Position numbers and translations under genes: made by a program
Origin: Seison nebaliae
Lineage: Eukaryota; Rotifera; Pararotatoria; Seisonacea; Seisonidae
Direction of reading: 5' to 3'
Length of the DNA stretch: 56,794 nt
NCBI GenBank assembly: GCA_023231475.1
Contig: JALJEE010000597.1
Location: 1 to 56,794, forward strand
Shown: in pieces, positions 11,729 to 23,742 of the stretch
How positions within the stretch are numbered: the stretch's first letter is position 1
Layout of the letters: every line of letters begins with the position of its first letter
The notes under the pieces: model-generated
What the model was told of the DNA's origin: nothing
The model's database searches: none
What the model saw: the letters and a program-made list of their open reading frames with translations, nothing else

Positions 11729-14440
11729 ATGCCAAATGAAACCAGTGACAGTAACTCGCTAAATGATATAGATACGATAAACCTCCAAAGTATTTCCGTC
11801 GATCAAATCGAAGAGGCTAAAGAGAAGAATCCAAGTCAGCCTCAAGCTGTTGCCTTCCATCCACCTGGTATCGATATGACGAAACGATCTGAACGTAAAG
11901 TAGAAGTTGAAGTACCATCTGATCGAAAAGGAAAAACTAATTCTGGAAGAAGAAGTACACTCGTTACTCGAATTTCTGCCGGTCGCAATAGAGGTTCTAT
12001 TGAAATTCGATCACCGTCACCCGAAAGAGGAATGCAGACGGTTGTGGTGGCGAGAAATCCCAAAACTACTCCCAAAATACAAAATCCAAATCCATTCGTT
12101 GGAACTCCAGTGGTAGAAACGACCACAACAACGAGAACATTTATGATGCCCACCGAAGGTGGTTCGCCTTTTGCCGATATGAACTCTCCTCAAAAACAAT
12201 CACCTTATTCATCTCCTATTGTCATCACACCCAGAGATCGACGTCGAGAAAGAGTGATCGGAAGTGGCAAATCACAATTAGTTCGAACCTATTATGATAA
12301 AGATATTTTGGATAGAAGAAGACCGGAAATCATCGAAGATCAACCCAGAGATATGGATCAAGCCGTTCATGAATTATGGAAAGTGATCGATGTTTTAGGA
12401 TCGTTAACTGAGAATTTAACGATGAGAAATAAGGAATTAGAAGAAATCCGTAAAGATCCTCAACATCCCGCCCTATCAACTTATCATTCAAAAACGGGGT
12501 ATCCACATAAGAAAAATGAATTCGTTCAAATTAAAGATTGGCAAGTGAGTAAATCGAAAGGACAAGCACATACATCAGCTGCTCGTTATACACTCGACGA
12601 GAAGATTCTTGAACGAGATAATTTAGATATTACCAGATATCCATTAGGTATGCGCATTGATCGTACTGAACAATTTTTAAAAATTTTACCGGTCGATGAT
12701 ACGAATAAACAATATTTTACCGACGTTTTCATTTATTCAGATCAGATGCCAAAATATGCCATCGAAAAAAGCGATTTTAAAGAGTGGGAACAAATTTTTT
12801 ATACTTACAAAGACAACATTTATTTGGATGATGAACCGAAAGATTATGAATATTATAAATCACTTTTTCAAGGGTATCGTTTGAAACATAAACGATTCAT
12901 CACTTCATACATCTTTCCCACATATTTAGAGTGTCGAGCTCTATCTAATGTGGATGTTTATTTCATGTTGAAATTAATGACAAAGACATTGAACAAATGG
13001 AATTTGGCTAGGCCGTTAGAGAAATCAGTAAAATTTATGATACCTCAAGAATCGGAAGATGAAATACTCGGTTTTCGACCAATAGATTCTACTGAAAACG
13101 GTCCAAGTAACGAGACATTGAAACGACATGATATTCGAGGACTTATCGGCTCTCTTCATACAACATTTCGATCAACACTCGTTTTAGCTGCTACGAATAG
13201 TGGACAAGCGGTTGTTTTAAAAATCCAGTCGAAAATTGCTCATATGAGTCGTTTGCCAATTTTGTCAAGTACGAATTTTGCTAATTCACCCGAATGGCAT
13301 AATATTAAGAAGAATGTTTTTAAAGAAAGGATGACGTTAGATAGAGTGAAAAATTGTCATTATTCGATTAAGCCTTTGTGGTTTGATCACGATAATTATT
13401 TTACATATATCGCTTTCCCTTATGGAGAAGCGGGACCATTAGATAAGGTTTTTGGAAAGATACTTCGATATCATCCTGAGAAAATATCGCCATTAACTTA
13501 TACGATGATTCCTTATCATTGGCTTAGACATATCGCTATGATGATTCTTTGTGGTGTTGAAGAGTTGCACAAACTTGACATAATTCACAACGATATTAAA
13601 GGTGCCAATATTTTCGTATATAAGGATGGCAGTTTGAAATTGGGAGATTTTCATTCATCTGAAGATTTTCTCGGTATCATTTCAAATAAGGTTTGTGGAA
13701 CTTATACTCATATGTCACCTGAATCGATATGGCCAGAATTGTACGGAGGTTATGATAAATCGAAAGATTTCTTTGCAACTGCGACTGTCGTTCTTCAATG
13801 TATTTTCTGCGTGAATTATCGTGAATATTATCCGTTAGCTCCGTGGGATGAATATAATGAAATAATTCTTCATCAGAAAATTCCCTTACATCAGGAACCA
13901 AATCGTATTGTGGAAATTCCGGAATTATACGAATATCTTTCACTTTCACTTTATTTCGATCCGAAGAAAAGATTGAAAACGTTTAAAGATATAATTGCAC
14001 TGAAATTTTTCGAAGGTATGAATGTGAAATCTTATCAAAATGGAGAACATCTTAAACATGCCCCCTCAGGCTATGCGGACGCTATTCGTTCCGTTATTGC
14101 AGACGACGTATCACCACCTGCATATGATATAATGGTCCCAAAAGATTTACTTCTGGGTAATTCCATATCTGATAGTATCATAACTGATCAAGGAGGTGAC
14201 ATGGTATTCTTTCCGGATAATCTCTTTAGTGGCTGGGTGAATTTAGAAGAATACCACTCGGATATGGGACGAGTTCCTGACGATTGGAATTCGAAAAAAT
14301 ATTTGAAATTTGCAACTAATTTGAAATTGCGCGAATTCACTAAAGTAGAACAGTTTCAAGATAAAGATATACCGATGGTTGATCGAGTTTGGGGTAAAAT
14401 TTATTGGGCATTGGAAAAACAAAAAGAAGAAAAGAAATAA
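11729..14440 (+). CDS. Protein kinase-like protein with DFH motif, intronless
   Basis: The Met at 11729 is preferred to upstream non-ATG codons because it sits just after an acceptor-like CTCAG. The 903-residue product has a disordered, Ser/Pro/Arg-rich N-terminal third. The C-terminal half (roughly residues 460-780) is a kinase fold: VVLKIQSK (probable ATP Lys), hinge region YIAFPYGEAGPLDKV, catalytic loop HNDIKGANIF, then GDFHSSEDF and CGTYTHMSPESIW. The catalytic Asp, loop Lys/Asn and metal-binding Asp are kept, but DFG has become DFH and HRD has become HND. The KGAN signature recalls STE/MAP3K kinases; the rest is too divergent to place. The lack of introns over 2.7 kb is unusual here. 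It may be active with altered regulation, or a scaffold. Confidence 0.8.
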   Translation: MPNETSDSNSLNDIDTINLQSISVDQIEEAKEKNPSQPQAVAFHPPGIDMTKRSERKVEVEVPSDRKGKTNSGRRSTLVTRISAGRNRGSIEIRSPSPERGMQTVVVARNPKTTPKIQNPNPFVGTPVVETTTTTRTFMMPTEGGSPFADMNSPQKQSPYSSPIVITPRDRRRERVIGSGKSQLVRTYYDKDILDRRRPEIIEDQPRDMDQAVHELWKVIDVLGSLTENLTMRNKELEEIRKDPQHPALSTYHSKTGYPHKKNEFVQIKDWQVSKSKGQAHTSAARYTLDEKILERDNLDITRYPLGMRIDRTEQFLKILPVDDTNKQYFTDVFIYSDQMPKYAIEKSDFKEWEQIFYTYKDNIYLDDEPKDYEYYKSLFQGYRLKHKRFITSYIFPTYLECRALSNVDVYFMLKLMTKTLNKWNLARPLEKSVKFMIPQESEDEILGFRPIDSTENGPSNETLKRHDIRGLIGSLHTTFRSTLVLAATNSGQAVVLKIQSKIAHMSRLPILSSTNFANSPEWHNIKKNVFKERMTLDRVKNCHYSIKPLWFDHDNYFTYIAFPYGEAGPLDKVFGKILRYHPEKISPLTYTMIPYHWLRHIAMMILCGVEELHKLDIIHNDIKGANIFVYKDGSLKLGDFHSSEDFLGIISNKVCGTYTHMSPESIWPELYGGYDKSKDFFATATVVLQCIFCVNYREYYPLAPWDEYNEIILHQKIPLHQEPNRIVEIPELYEYLSLSLYFDPKKRLKTFKDIIALKFFEGMNVKSYQNGEHLKHAPSGYADAIRSVIADDVSPPAYDIMVPKDLLLGNSISDSIITDQGGDMVFFPDNLFSGWVNLEEYHSDMGRVPDDWNSKKYLKFATNLKLREFTKVEQFQDKDIPMVDRVWGKIYWALEKQKEEKK

Positions 14441-14660
14441 TTCGCAATCTAATACTGTACTGACAGTTGTGTACTGTTGTGAGAATGTCAATAATTAGAT
14501 TAGATTTGTTAAGAATTTCAAAAGTTCAAGTTTAGAAATTTCTAGTTAATTATCGAAAATGTAAATAAATTATTATCTTTAATTACTATTTTGCTTTAAT
14601 CGACAGTTATAATTTTTAATTAAATACGAAAAATTAAAATTCGAAAAATCCTGTCTGTAC
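14441..14660. other. Short intergenic spacer with small inverted sequence
   Basis: AT-rich spacer after the kinase gene. At 14448-14515, TCTAATACTGTACTGACAGT is followed by a partly complementary stretch (ACTGTTGTGAG...AATTAGATTAGA), which could fold as a weak hairpin near the kinase gene's 3' end. Nothing else seen. Confidence 0.3.
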
Positions 14661-15298
14661 TGAAAAAATAAAAAATGATCGATTCGAGTACCTGTACCGA
14701 TATCAACTCTTCAATCATCTCCAACGCACCTGTAGTAATTACACCGTTAGTCCCCGGTGACGCATCGCAATCCTCAGGTATGGATCGTATTCTCAACTCA
14801 TCAACCTTCCAAGAATTATTAGAGAATTCCTCATACCTAATTCCCGATTGCTCGAGTAGTCTACATCTTTTTTCAACTCGAGATATTTCTAATGCGATCA
14901 ACTCTCCAGGAAGCAACAAAGCTCACGGCATCGACGGGATCTGTCCAAAGCTCGTGCAATGTTGTGAAGAGAGACTCTCGCCGATTCTTCTCGAAATCGT
15001 TAATCAGACTTTCTACACAAGAGTGTTCCCCGTGGAATGGTTGCACCTTAGAACAATTCCTTTGCTGAAGAAACCATCTAACGATGCACATGAACTGAAT
15101 TCTTACCATCCGATCTGCATCAGTCCATTCATGCTTCGTCTCATCGAGCGAATGGTACTCAACAGATACAAGACGAGTTTTTATTCCTCTCCTCATCAAT
15201 TCGCCTACAGAGCTGCTGATCGAGGTTCCATCCTGGGATCTTGTCTGACTTTCCTGCCTGAACAATCGGGCAACAATAGTAATTTGATACGAAATTAA
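14660..15298 (+). mobile_element. Relic of non-LTR retrotransposon reverse transcriptase
   Basis: A 207-codon open frame (14675-15298) matches the fingers and early palm of LINE-type reverse transcriptases: a leading FSTRDISNAINS, then NKAHGIDGICPKL, VFPVEWLHLRTIPLLKK, SYHPICISPFMLRLIERMVL and HQFAYRA. It stops before the catalytic YxDD motif, and the upstream endonuclease is absent, so it is truncated at both ends and cannot transpose. The stretch is visibly richer in G and C than its surroundings and uses codons such as CTC, CTG and CGA more freely, which suggests a recent insertion or a foreign compositional origin. It lies between the kinase gene and the 3' end of SPCS2. Confidence 0.75.
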
Positions 15299-15417
15299 TT
15301 AATGAACAAATTAAATTTGAGCGATTAGAAATTCAATTAAATAAATTTTTATTTGACTAAAATTTAACATTCTCCGAAATATTTGTTCATTCTCTCAGAA
15401 ATGTTATTAGAAGAGAT

Positions 15418-16026
15418 TCATGATTTCTTCATTTGTGTTTGTGCAGATGTCAGAAATTGTTCGATGTGGGAACGGAAAACTTCTTGAACGACCACACCGT
15501 CGACATCTATAAAATTTTCGATTTTCAATTCCTTCTTCTCTGAAAAATCGCCAGTACTTCCTTTCTTGAAGGTGAGGGTGAGATTGTAGATTGGAACGAA
15601 TTTTTTCACTTTTGATTGTAATCGAATTGTCGTATCTTTCTCCTTCCCATAAAATACTGTTCCTTTGTCGATGTATAAGAGATAATAAGTCATCATTGCC
15701 ATGAGAAGTAAGTAAGTGAGTGGGCAGACAGTGAGAATGAGTGACGATTGTGGATATGGATATAATTGATCATAAGCCAATGCGAAACCGGCGACAATGA
15801 CGGAGATCAATGAGAAACCTAATCGAATATCGAGATAAAAATGATTTTCTTTCCATCCCAATTCTTCCATATACTTCCTTAAACTATCATCAAATCCATT
15901 CTTCACACTATTAATATCCCATTTCTCCACTTTTATCTCTTTCTTCTCATCTTCATCGTCTATCTGATTTTTCGAATTGTTCGTCTCTTTCACTTTGTCG
16001 CCATTTGAATTCTTCTTTTTACCCAT
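15418..16026 (-). CDS. SPCS2: Signal peptidase complex subunit 2
   Basis: SPCS2 (SPC25), a non-catalytic ER-membrane subunit of the signal peptidase complex that contacts the translocon. Single exon, 202 residues. After a charged cytosolic leader (GKKKNSNGDKVKETNN...) come the family motifs: WDINSVKNGFDDSLRKYM, GWKENHFYLDIRLGFS, two membrane spans (ISVIVAGFALAYD and ILTVCPLTYLLLMAMMTYYL) separated by the conserved YPYPQS, then VFYGKEK and the C-terminal cytosolic domain. Length is close to animal orthologues. It is immediately downstream of the ER J-protein gene on the same strand (163 bp apart), so two secretory-pathway genes are adjacent. Confidence 0.92.
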   Translation of the reverse strand: MGKKKNSNGDKVKETNNSKNQIDDEDEKKEIKVEKWDINSVKNGFDDSLRKYMEELGWKENHFYLDIRLGFSLISVIVAGFALAYDQLYPYPQSSLILTVCPLTYLLLMAMMTYYLLYIDKGTVFYGKEKDTTIRLQSKVKKFVPIYNLTLTFKKGSTGDFSEKKELKIENFIDVDGVVVQEVFRSHIEQFLTSAQTQMKKS

Positions 16027-16189
16027 CTACTTCTAAATAAGGAAAAATGTCTAGGAAAAAATTCTGCAAAAATTTATTGTCGTTCATTATTATATCATCA
16101 TTTGAAATCAGAAATAATTAATGAAAATTGAAAAAACTGGATAATATAGAGAAAAATGAGATGATGGGAAAAATTTGAATTATTTCAAT

Positions 16190-16924
16190 TTAATTTCCTT
16201 TCGAACATTGTTTTGTTGTACTCACAGTGTTACCTTTACGAATAGTGATGGTTTTACATACCGTCCCATCACTTTTCCGTTCGATCGATTGTTCTTGCGA
16301 GACTCCCATTGAATTAGAAGATTGATATTTTGTTCGTACCGTTCCCATATCATCATCATTTATCGAATCTTCACCAAATATTGATCCGAACATATTTCCG
16401 ATGTTGGAGAAAACTCCGCCGTCACTTCCTTGTCGATTTTGAAAGAAAGAATTAATTTCACTATCATCTTCTGCATTGTCGAACATTCCGTTGAAAAAAT
16501 CATCAGCGGCAAATCCAGCTTTCTGTGTATTCTTCATATGTTCTTTGAAATGTGAATTGAAATGAGATTTGAAAGCGAAATCGAAATTGGAGAAGAAATC
16601 TTTCATATTAAATGATTCATGATCGAAATGATTATGAAGATCTTCAGCTCCTGATCCGCCCATATCATAAATTCGTCTCTTTTCTTCATTTGATAAGATC
16701 TCATAAGCTTCCGCTATCTCTCGAAATTTCTCTTCGGCATCTTTCTCCTTATTCTTATCAGGATGATAATGAAGTGCTTTCTTACGGAATGCTTTCTTTA
16801 TTTCATTCTTGGTCGCATCTCGTTTCACTCCCAACAACTTATAATAATCTTCCACACATCCACCAACGTAAAAACAGAGGAGAATAAACAATAAAACTCT
16901 TTCACATTTCCAATTCATTTTCAT
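16190..16924 (-). CDS. ER-lumenal J-domain co-chaperone, DNAJB9-like
   Basis: Hsp40 co-chaperone expected to stimulate BiP in the ER lumen. Single exon, 244 residues. A signal peptide (residues 1-23, [14 protein letters not shown]) is followed at once by a J domain (about 25-91): [20 protein letters not shown], the catalytic HPD at 54-56, and [21 protein letters not shown]. The rest is Phe/Asn/Asp-rich ([20 protein letters not shown]), similar in style to ERdj4/DNAJB9, with no zinc-finger region, so it is not DNAJB11. The C-terminus has [13 protein letters not shown]. No KDEL-type retention signal is visible at the end (KQCSKGN). Confidence 0.87.
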   Translation of the reverse strand: MKMNWKCERVLLFILLCFYVGGCVEDYYKLLGVKRDATKNEIKKAFRKKALHYHPDKNKEKDAEEKFREIAEAYEILSNEEKRRIYDMGGSGAEDLHNHFDHESFNMKDFFSNFDFAFKSHFNSHFKEHMKNTQKAGFAADDFFNGMFDNAEDDSEINSFFQNRQGSDGGVFSNIGNMFGSIFGEDSINDDDMGTVRTKYQSSNSMGVSQEQSIERKSDGTVCKTITIRKGNTVSTTKQCSKGN

Positions 16925-17377
16925 TCGTTAACTCTTTCAGGTTTTCTTTCAGAAAATTATGAAAGAAATTTCACATATCAAATAAACTCAAAATTTTCAA
17001 TGCAACTTTTATGTACATATAACAGTGACGTATCATAAGATGTGTATATGCAATTAAACTATCTCATATTCCTTGCAACGTCATTCTTTATAAAAATATC
17101 TTATTCTCGAATTCTTTTTCTTTCACTTTCTAAAAAATATTTATTACCTTCAATATCTCTCTCCATTTCACGAACTACTCAAAGAAAAAGCTTCAAACAT
17201 TCAAATTTACCTTATCAACAACAACAACAAGATTTATTCATTTATTTAGAAAATTATGAAATTTAGAATTCCAATATCATATTCGATGAATGGAAATGAA
17301 ATTAAATTTTTAAAAAATCTTTTCCTAATTAAAAAAAAAACTTTTATTTAATTAATTAATAATATTTTTATTTGTCA

Positions 17378-18671
<1,294 letters not shown>

Positions 18672-20477
18672 TTAAGTCGCCAATCTAAATAATAATAACT
18701 TGACCTTTAATCAACTTTTTATTAATTAGATTAGAAAAAATCATATGAAAAGTTAAAATTTTAAATTTATCTATCTCACAATTCTCATACAAATTCTTCA
18801 ATTTTTAGCTGGTTCACTTTTAAATTATCATATTATGATGATCATACCAAAGTTATTTAATTTACATATGATCATATAACAACCAACTTAATTAGCATAA
18901 CTTATCATTAAAATTAATTACAATATTCTTTAGAATTTCGTTTTCTTCTATAATTGTTCTAACTCATTCTTCACTCTCAATTTCCAGTTCAAGAAAAGAT
19001 TTACTATTAGGTATTAGGTATTAGGTATTATTATTCATGTCATTCTAATTTTAAAAACGATAGAACTATTTCTATAAATTACTATTTATGAAGTTCAGTT
19101 CAATGTTCAGAATTTTTGAAATTTTAATTGAAAAAAAAAAATAGTTAAAAGACGCTTTATAGTTTTAATTAAAATTTTCTTCCTACTTACAAGTTAGAAG
19201 TTAAATTATATAGTATATAGAAGTATGATAGTTCACAAAAATAATTCAAAAATAATAATAATATTCACAATTAATTTTTTAACATTATATTGTCATTAAC
19301 AGTTGTAAGTAATTGTATTTGTATTATTTCAGGTAATGTACCTGTCTTACATTATTAAGATCAATCGATTCTAATTAGAAGAAAAAGTTTTTAATCAAAA
19401 AATACATTTAAATTTAAAAATAACAAATTATTGAAATATTAAGAATAGTTTAATAGAGACTTCAATAATAATGATAATAATAAATTGGTATACATATAAA
19501 TGAAATTTGTCACATATTTTTCTTTGTTCTTCACACTAACTTCTTAAAACGGTAGAGTAGGAGGTTCATTCGAATGGACACTCTCCATGTCTTACCTGTG
19601 AAAACAGTAAAAAGAAGATGAGTGAAAGAGAGAAAATTGTGGGAGTGAATTTCTTTGTCACAGTCGGAGCATAATTCGAATTTTCCCTTATTACGTTACG
19701 TCATATTATTCCTTTTTTTGCAAATATTCTCCAATTAAAGGAAGAATAAAATGATTATTGAGATTAAATCTCTTATTAGAAGGCAACTGTTGATTATGGC
19801 ATATGATAATTCTTGGTATTAATGTTATTAATGTGATTCAAATTTCATTCGTATTTATTCAGTCGCTCACAGTTTATTCAGTTAAATTTTACGTTCAAGT
19901 GTTGTGAAAGAAATTTCTTCGATTCAATCACGAAAAAAAAATTGGAAATTTATTAAGGAAAATTAAATTAATTGAGAAATAAACTATGAGAATTTGGTAT
20001 TATATTTGAAAGTGGTTCATGATTTTTATTTTATGAGAACAAGATAATTTTATTGTCCTAATATTATCATATCCATATGATTATAAAGTCTTTATCGAGA
20101 TATTTTCAATGGTTAAAAGTCCTTTTTTTCACAAACGGATCATGATCTATTAGATAAATGTTAATAAGAAGCATATGATCCTTTTGAAATTGTAAGCGCG
20201 TTTATGTAAATGTCAAAATTGTTTAGAAAGATTTCTCCCGTCTTTATACCACTTTGGAACTATAAGGAAGATATCTGGATAATAAGGAGGAAGGGATTCG
20301 GGAAAGAAAGTTGATTTAGAGATTAAACGATATTCTTCATTTTCCGTCGAAAATAAATGTCATCAGACATTAATTCTTCCTCTCCCCTTCTCCCTAATAT
20401 AAGAGACGTGAAATTTGTGTTCGATTTATTCTAATAATTTTTTCTTCTCATTCTCTCAGAAGAAATTTCGGAAGATC
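18672..20477. other. Intergenic, 1.8 kb, AT-rich, with a short heptamer repeat
   Basis: Divergent interval between ADH5 and UAP1. No gene is supportable. It contains (ATTAGGT) in about three and a half copies at 19006-19030 and long A/T runs. The right end carries CATTCTCTCAG at about 20449-20459, an acceptor-like sequence 18 bases before the UAP1 ATG. Confidence 0.5.
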
Positions 20478-22525
20478 ATGAATGATAAATTGTTAAGGAT
20501 TCGTCAACTACTCAAATTGTATGGACAGGAACATCTTTTACGATTCTATGATGAATTAAATTCGGAAAAGAAAGAATATTTATTGAACGATATTAATTCC
20601 ATTAATTTCTCCCAATATTTTCATGAGACGACTTCCGATGTATCGTCGAGTAAAAGTGATGGACATTTAACACCGAAAAGTGTTAAATTAATCGATGAGG
20701 AGAGTATGTCACCAATGCCGGATGATTTAGTAGGATCGATGGCAAAAGAGACGAAAGAGAAAAAGAAAATTTATGAGAAAATTGGATTGGAAGCGATCGC
20801 TCGAAATGAAGTTGCCACCATTTTATTGGCTGGTGGTCAAGGTACTCGTTTAGGTGTCAATTATCCTAAAGGAATGTTCAATGTCGATTTGCCAAGTGAG
20901 AAAACATTGTTTCAATTACAATCAGAGAAATTGTTATATATGCACAAATTAGCTTCAATGAAATTAAATGTTAAATTTGAAAATATTTCCATTCCCTGGT
21001 ACATTATGACGAGTGAAGCGACTCAAGAAAAAACTTCGAATTTTTTCGAAAAAAATAATTTTTTTGGATTGAAAAAAGAGAATGTAAAATTTTTCGAACA
21101 AAATACATTGCCATGTCTGGGAAATGATGGGAAGATAATTTTGAATGATAAACATAAAATTGCACGTGCACCTGATGGAAATGGTGGTGTTTACAGCGCT
21201 CTCATTAACAATAATTATCTCGATGATATGGAAAAGAGAGGAGTAAAATATGTCTATGTGTATTGTGTGGATAATATTCTGGTTAAAATGGTTGATCCGA
21301 TTTTCATCGGATTTGCCATTTCAAAAAATTCAAATTGTGCCGCTAAATATGTGAAGAAAATACAACCGACTGAATCGGTCGGTGTTCTTTGTCAAGTGAA
21401 TAATCGTGCGAAATGTGTTGAATATTCGGAAATTAGTTTAGATACGGCATCAAAACGAAATCCGTCTACTGGCGATTTGGTTTATTCGGCGGGAAATATT
21501 TGTATTCATCTTTTCACTCGACAATTCCTTAACGAATTGACGAATAAATTAGACAAACTACCAAGTCACTTAGCGAAGAAGAAAGTGCCATTTATTAACG
21601 AGATGGGAGAGAAGATATTACCGAAAACTCCGAACGGAATTAAATTTGAAAAATATATTTTTGACATTTTTCCATTCTCCAAGTTAGTGGATTTTAATTC
21701 GTTTCCTCTCCATTCGTCTTCTCTCCATTTCGTTTAGCTCACCTTGGGCTAATGGGTAAGAAATTGAAGAATTTTCTTCTCTAATATCCGAATATAGTTG
21801 GGATATTTTCGATTAGTTCTTACTCACATTTTTCTCTCCAATTAGACAATTAGAATTTTGAAAAATAATTTAGATAATTTGTTTTATAATAACTCAAATA
21901 TTTAGATATCATCAATTATTTTTCCTTTTTCCAAAAAATAATTTCCAAAAAAACAAAACATTTTTTTTTTGATACGAGAGACTTTATTATAATATAATTT
22001 ATTATCATATATCTATATATATGTATTATATAATGTCGATCGAATTTGAAAAATGTTGAGGGGGAAATAATTAAAAAATTTTTTTCCTGATATTTGACTT
22101 TTTTTCTCTTTCAGTTGTTTCGCTTTGTGGGAAGTGTTGAGAGAAGATGAATTCTCTCCATTGAAGAATTCTTCTGGTGATTTCTCACCAGTAACAGCCA
22201 GAAGAGATTTGATGCATCTTCATTATCGATGGTTATTACAGAGTGAATGTAAATTCAAATATTCATATTCTCCAGACGGTTCCCCAATTCCTCATATACA
22301 AAAGTTAATTTTTTTTCCGTCTTCTCTATTAATGACGTGAATTAAAGAGAAGAAGAGAAAAATCGATTGAGATGTGAAGTGTCGCCACTCATCAGTTACA
22401 ATGGAGAGAATTTGGAGAGTGTAAAAGGAATGAATCTCACACCGCCAATCTATCTGGAAATGGTGAATAATGAAATAATGTTGAATGCTAAATCTCTGAA
22501 CAATTCGATCGAAGAATCTGATTAG
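20478..22525 (+). CDS. UAP1: UDP-N-acetylglucosamine pyrophosphorylase
   Basis: Cytosolic enzyme making UDP-GlcNAc from GlcNAc-1-phosphate and UTP, feeding N-glycans, GPI anchors and chitin. Exons 20478..21682, 22115..22303 and 22348..22525 give 523 residues, the usual size. The pyrophosphorylase signature LAGGQGTRLGVNYPK is at about 117-131; PDGNGGVYSAL, the VYCVDNILVKMVDP segment, GVLCQVNN, VEYSEI and YSAGNICIHLF follow. The second exon holds WEVLREDEFSPLKN and the last holds CEVSPLISYNGENLE, both diagnostic of UAP1. The first intron is 432 nt, about eight times the local norm, the second 44 nt; both start GTT. The 3' end faces ARL2 with only 26 bp between stop codons. Confidence 0.94.
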
Positions 22526-22551
22526 GAAATATTTTTTGAATTTTTTATTTA

Positions 22552-23295
22552 TCATATAAAAATGCGAGAAGAAATATCATTTATCATCCAACTAATTCCA
22601 TCCAATAAATTGTCGCCGGTGGCAGCACTACACTCCACTATCTCAAAATGATGTGTTGTTAATTTATCTAATTCTAAAGTCTAAAAATAAATAAGAGAAT
22701 TTAAAATGTAAAAAAGAAGAAATTTGGAACTTCTTTCAATTGTTCTCCTGAAACACTTCCATCTAAATCTTGTTTATTCGCGAAAATAAGAAGAGTCGCT
22801 CCATTTAATTTCTGGAATGAATTTTGTTAAATTTTTTTAAAATTAAATTTTAACTTCTTGATTGAGAAGAAGTAATAAATCATTTTTACACGTCGATAAT
22901 CGTTCTCGATCAGCACTGTCAATCACCCAAATTAATCCATCAGTCGATTCGAAATGATTTCTCCAATAAGCACGTATCGATTTCTGTCCACCCACATCCC
23001 AAAAATTCAATTTGTAACTATATTCGTTACAATTTGTAACGGGAATTGTCAATGAGAATTTTAAGTAACTTTTTAAATTCAATCGTTTTAATATTGAAAC
23101 CGACAGTTGGTGCGATTTCATCGATCGATTCTCCATTGATTCGTTTCAAGATGGTCGTCTTACCGGCATTATCCAAACCACTAAATTAAGTTGATAATTT
23201 AATTATTTCATTTAAAATTAAAATTTGAACAGAATGAGAATGCGCATTTCTTTCTCCTTCCTTTTCAACTTCCTCAAAATCGCTGACAATCTCAT
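22552..23295 (-). CDS. ARL2: ARF-like small GTPase ARL2
   Basis: Small GTPase that binds tubulin cofactor D and BART and regulates microtubule assembly. Five exons, 23295..23231, 23180..23070, 23017..22855, 22811..22731 and 22680..22552, give 182 residues (animal ARL2 is 184); introns are 50, 52, 43 and 50 nt, all GTT...AG. Motifs: P-loop GLDNAGKTT (23-31), TVGFNIKT (switch 1), [20 protein letters not shown] (switch 2; the [17 protein letters not shown] run is ARL2-specific), FANKQDL and CSAATGDNL. Gly2 of typical ARFs is replaced (MRLS), so no N-myristoylation, in keeping with ARL2, which is not functionally myristoylated. Confidence 0.93.
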
Positions 23296-23742
23296 CCTTA
23301 CTAATTCACTATTGGAATTGTTCTATGAAAATTTTGAAAGTTTCCAAACGACCAACCAATTTATGAGTAATTGTCTCTAATTTAATTTTTTAAGCTATTG
23401 AACCAAAAAGGAAAAATTGTTTAAATTCAATGAAATTAAATTCTGAACATTTATTTATTTAAATTTATTGGTTGGTTACCATGGAAACGTTTGTCAAATT
23501 TACAAATTATAATTTAAACTTTCTAAAATTTCATTCTATAATTTTCTTCTATTAAATTTTCCACTAATATTAATAATAAAATAAATGAAAGAGATTGTTT
23601 GGTGGAGAGAAAGAAATTTATAAATTCATTATAAATTTCATTTTTCTCTTTCTAATAAAATGTGTTTCTTGACATTTTATTGATTATAATTGATAAATTA
23701 TTTAATAAATTCATAATATTAAAGCAAAGTCAATTAGTATTC

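Noticed and set aside
19006-19030. ATTAGGT repeat as a telomere-like array
   Set aside because: Only about three and a half copies of a heptamer that is not a known telomere unit; treated as a chance simple repeat.
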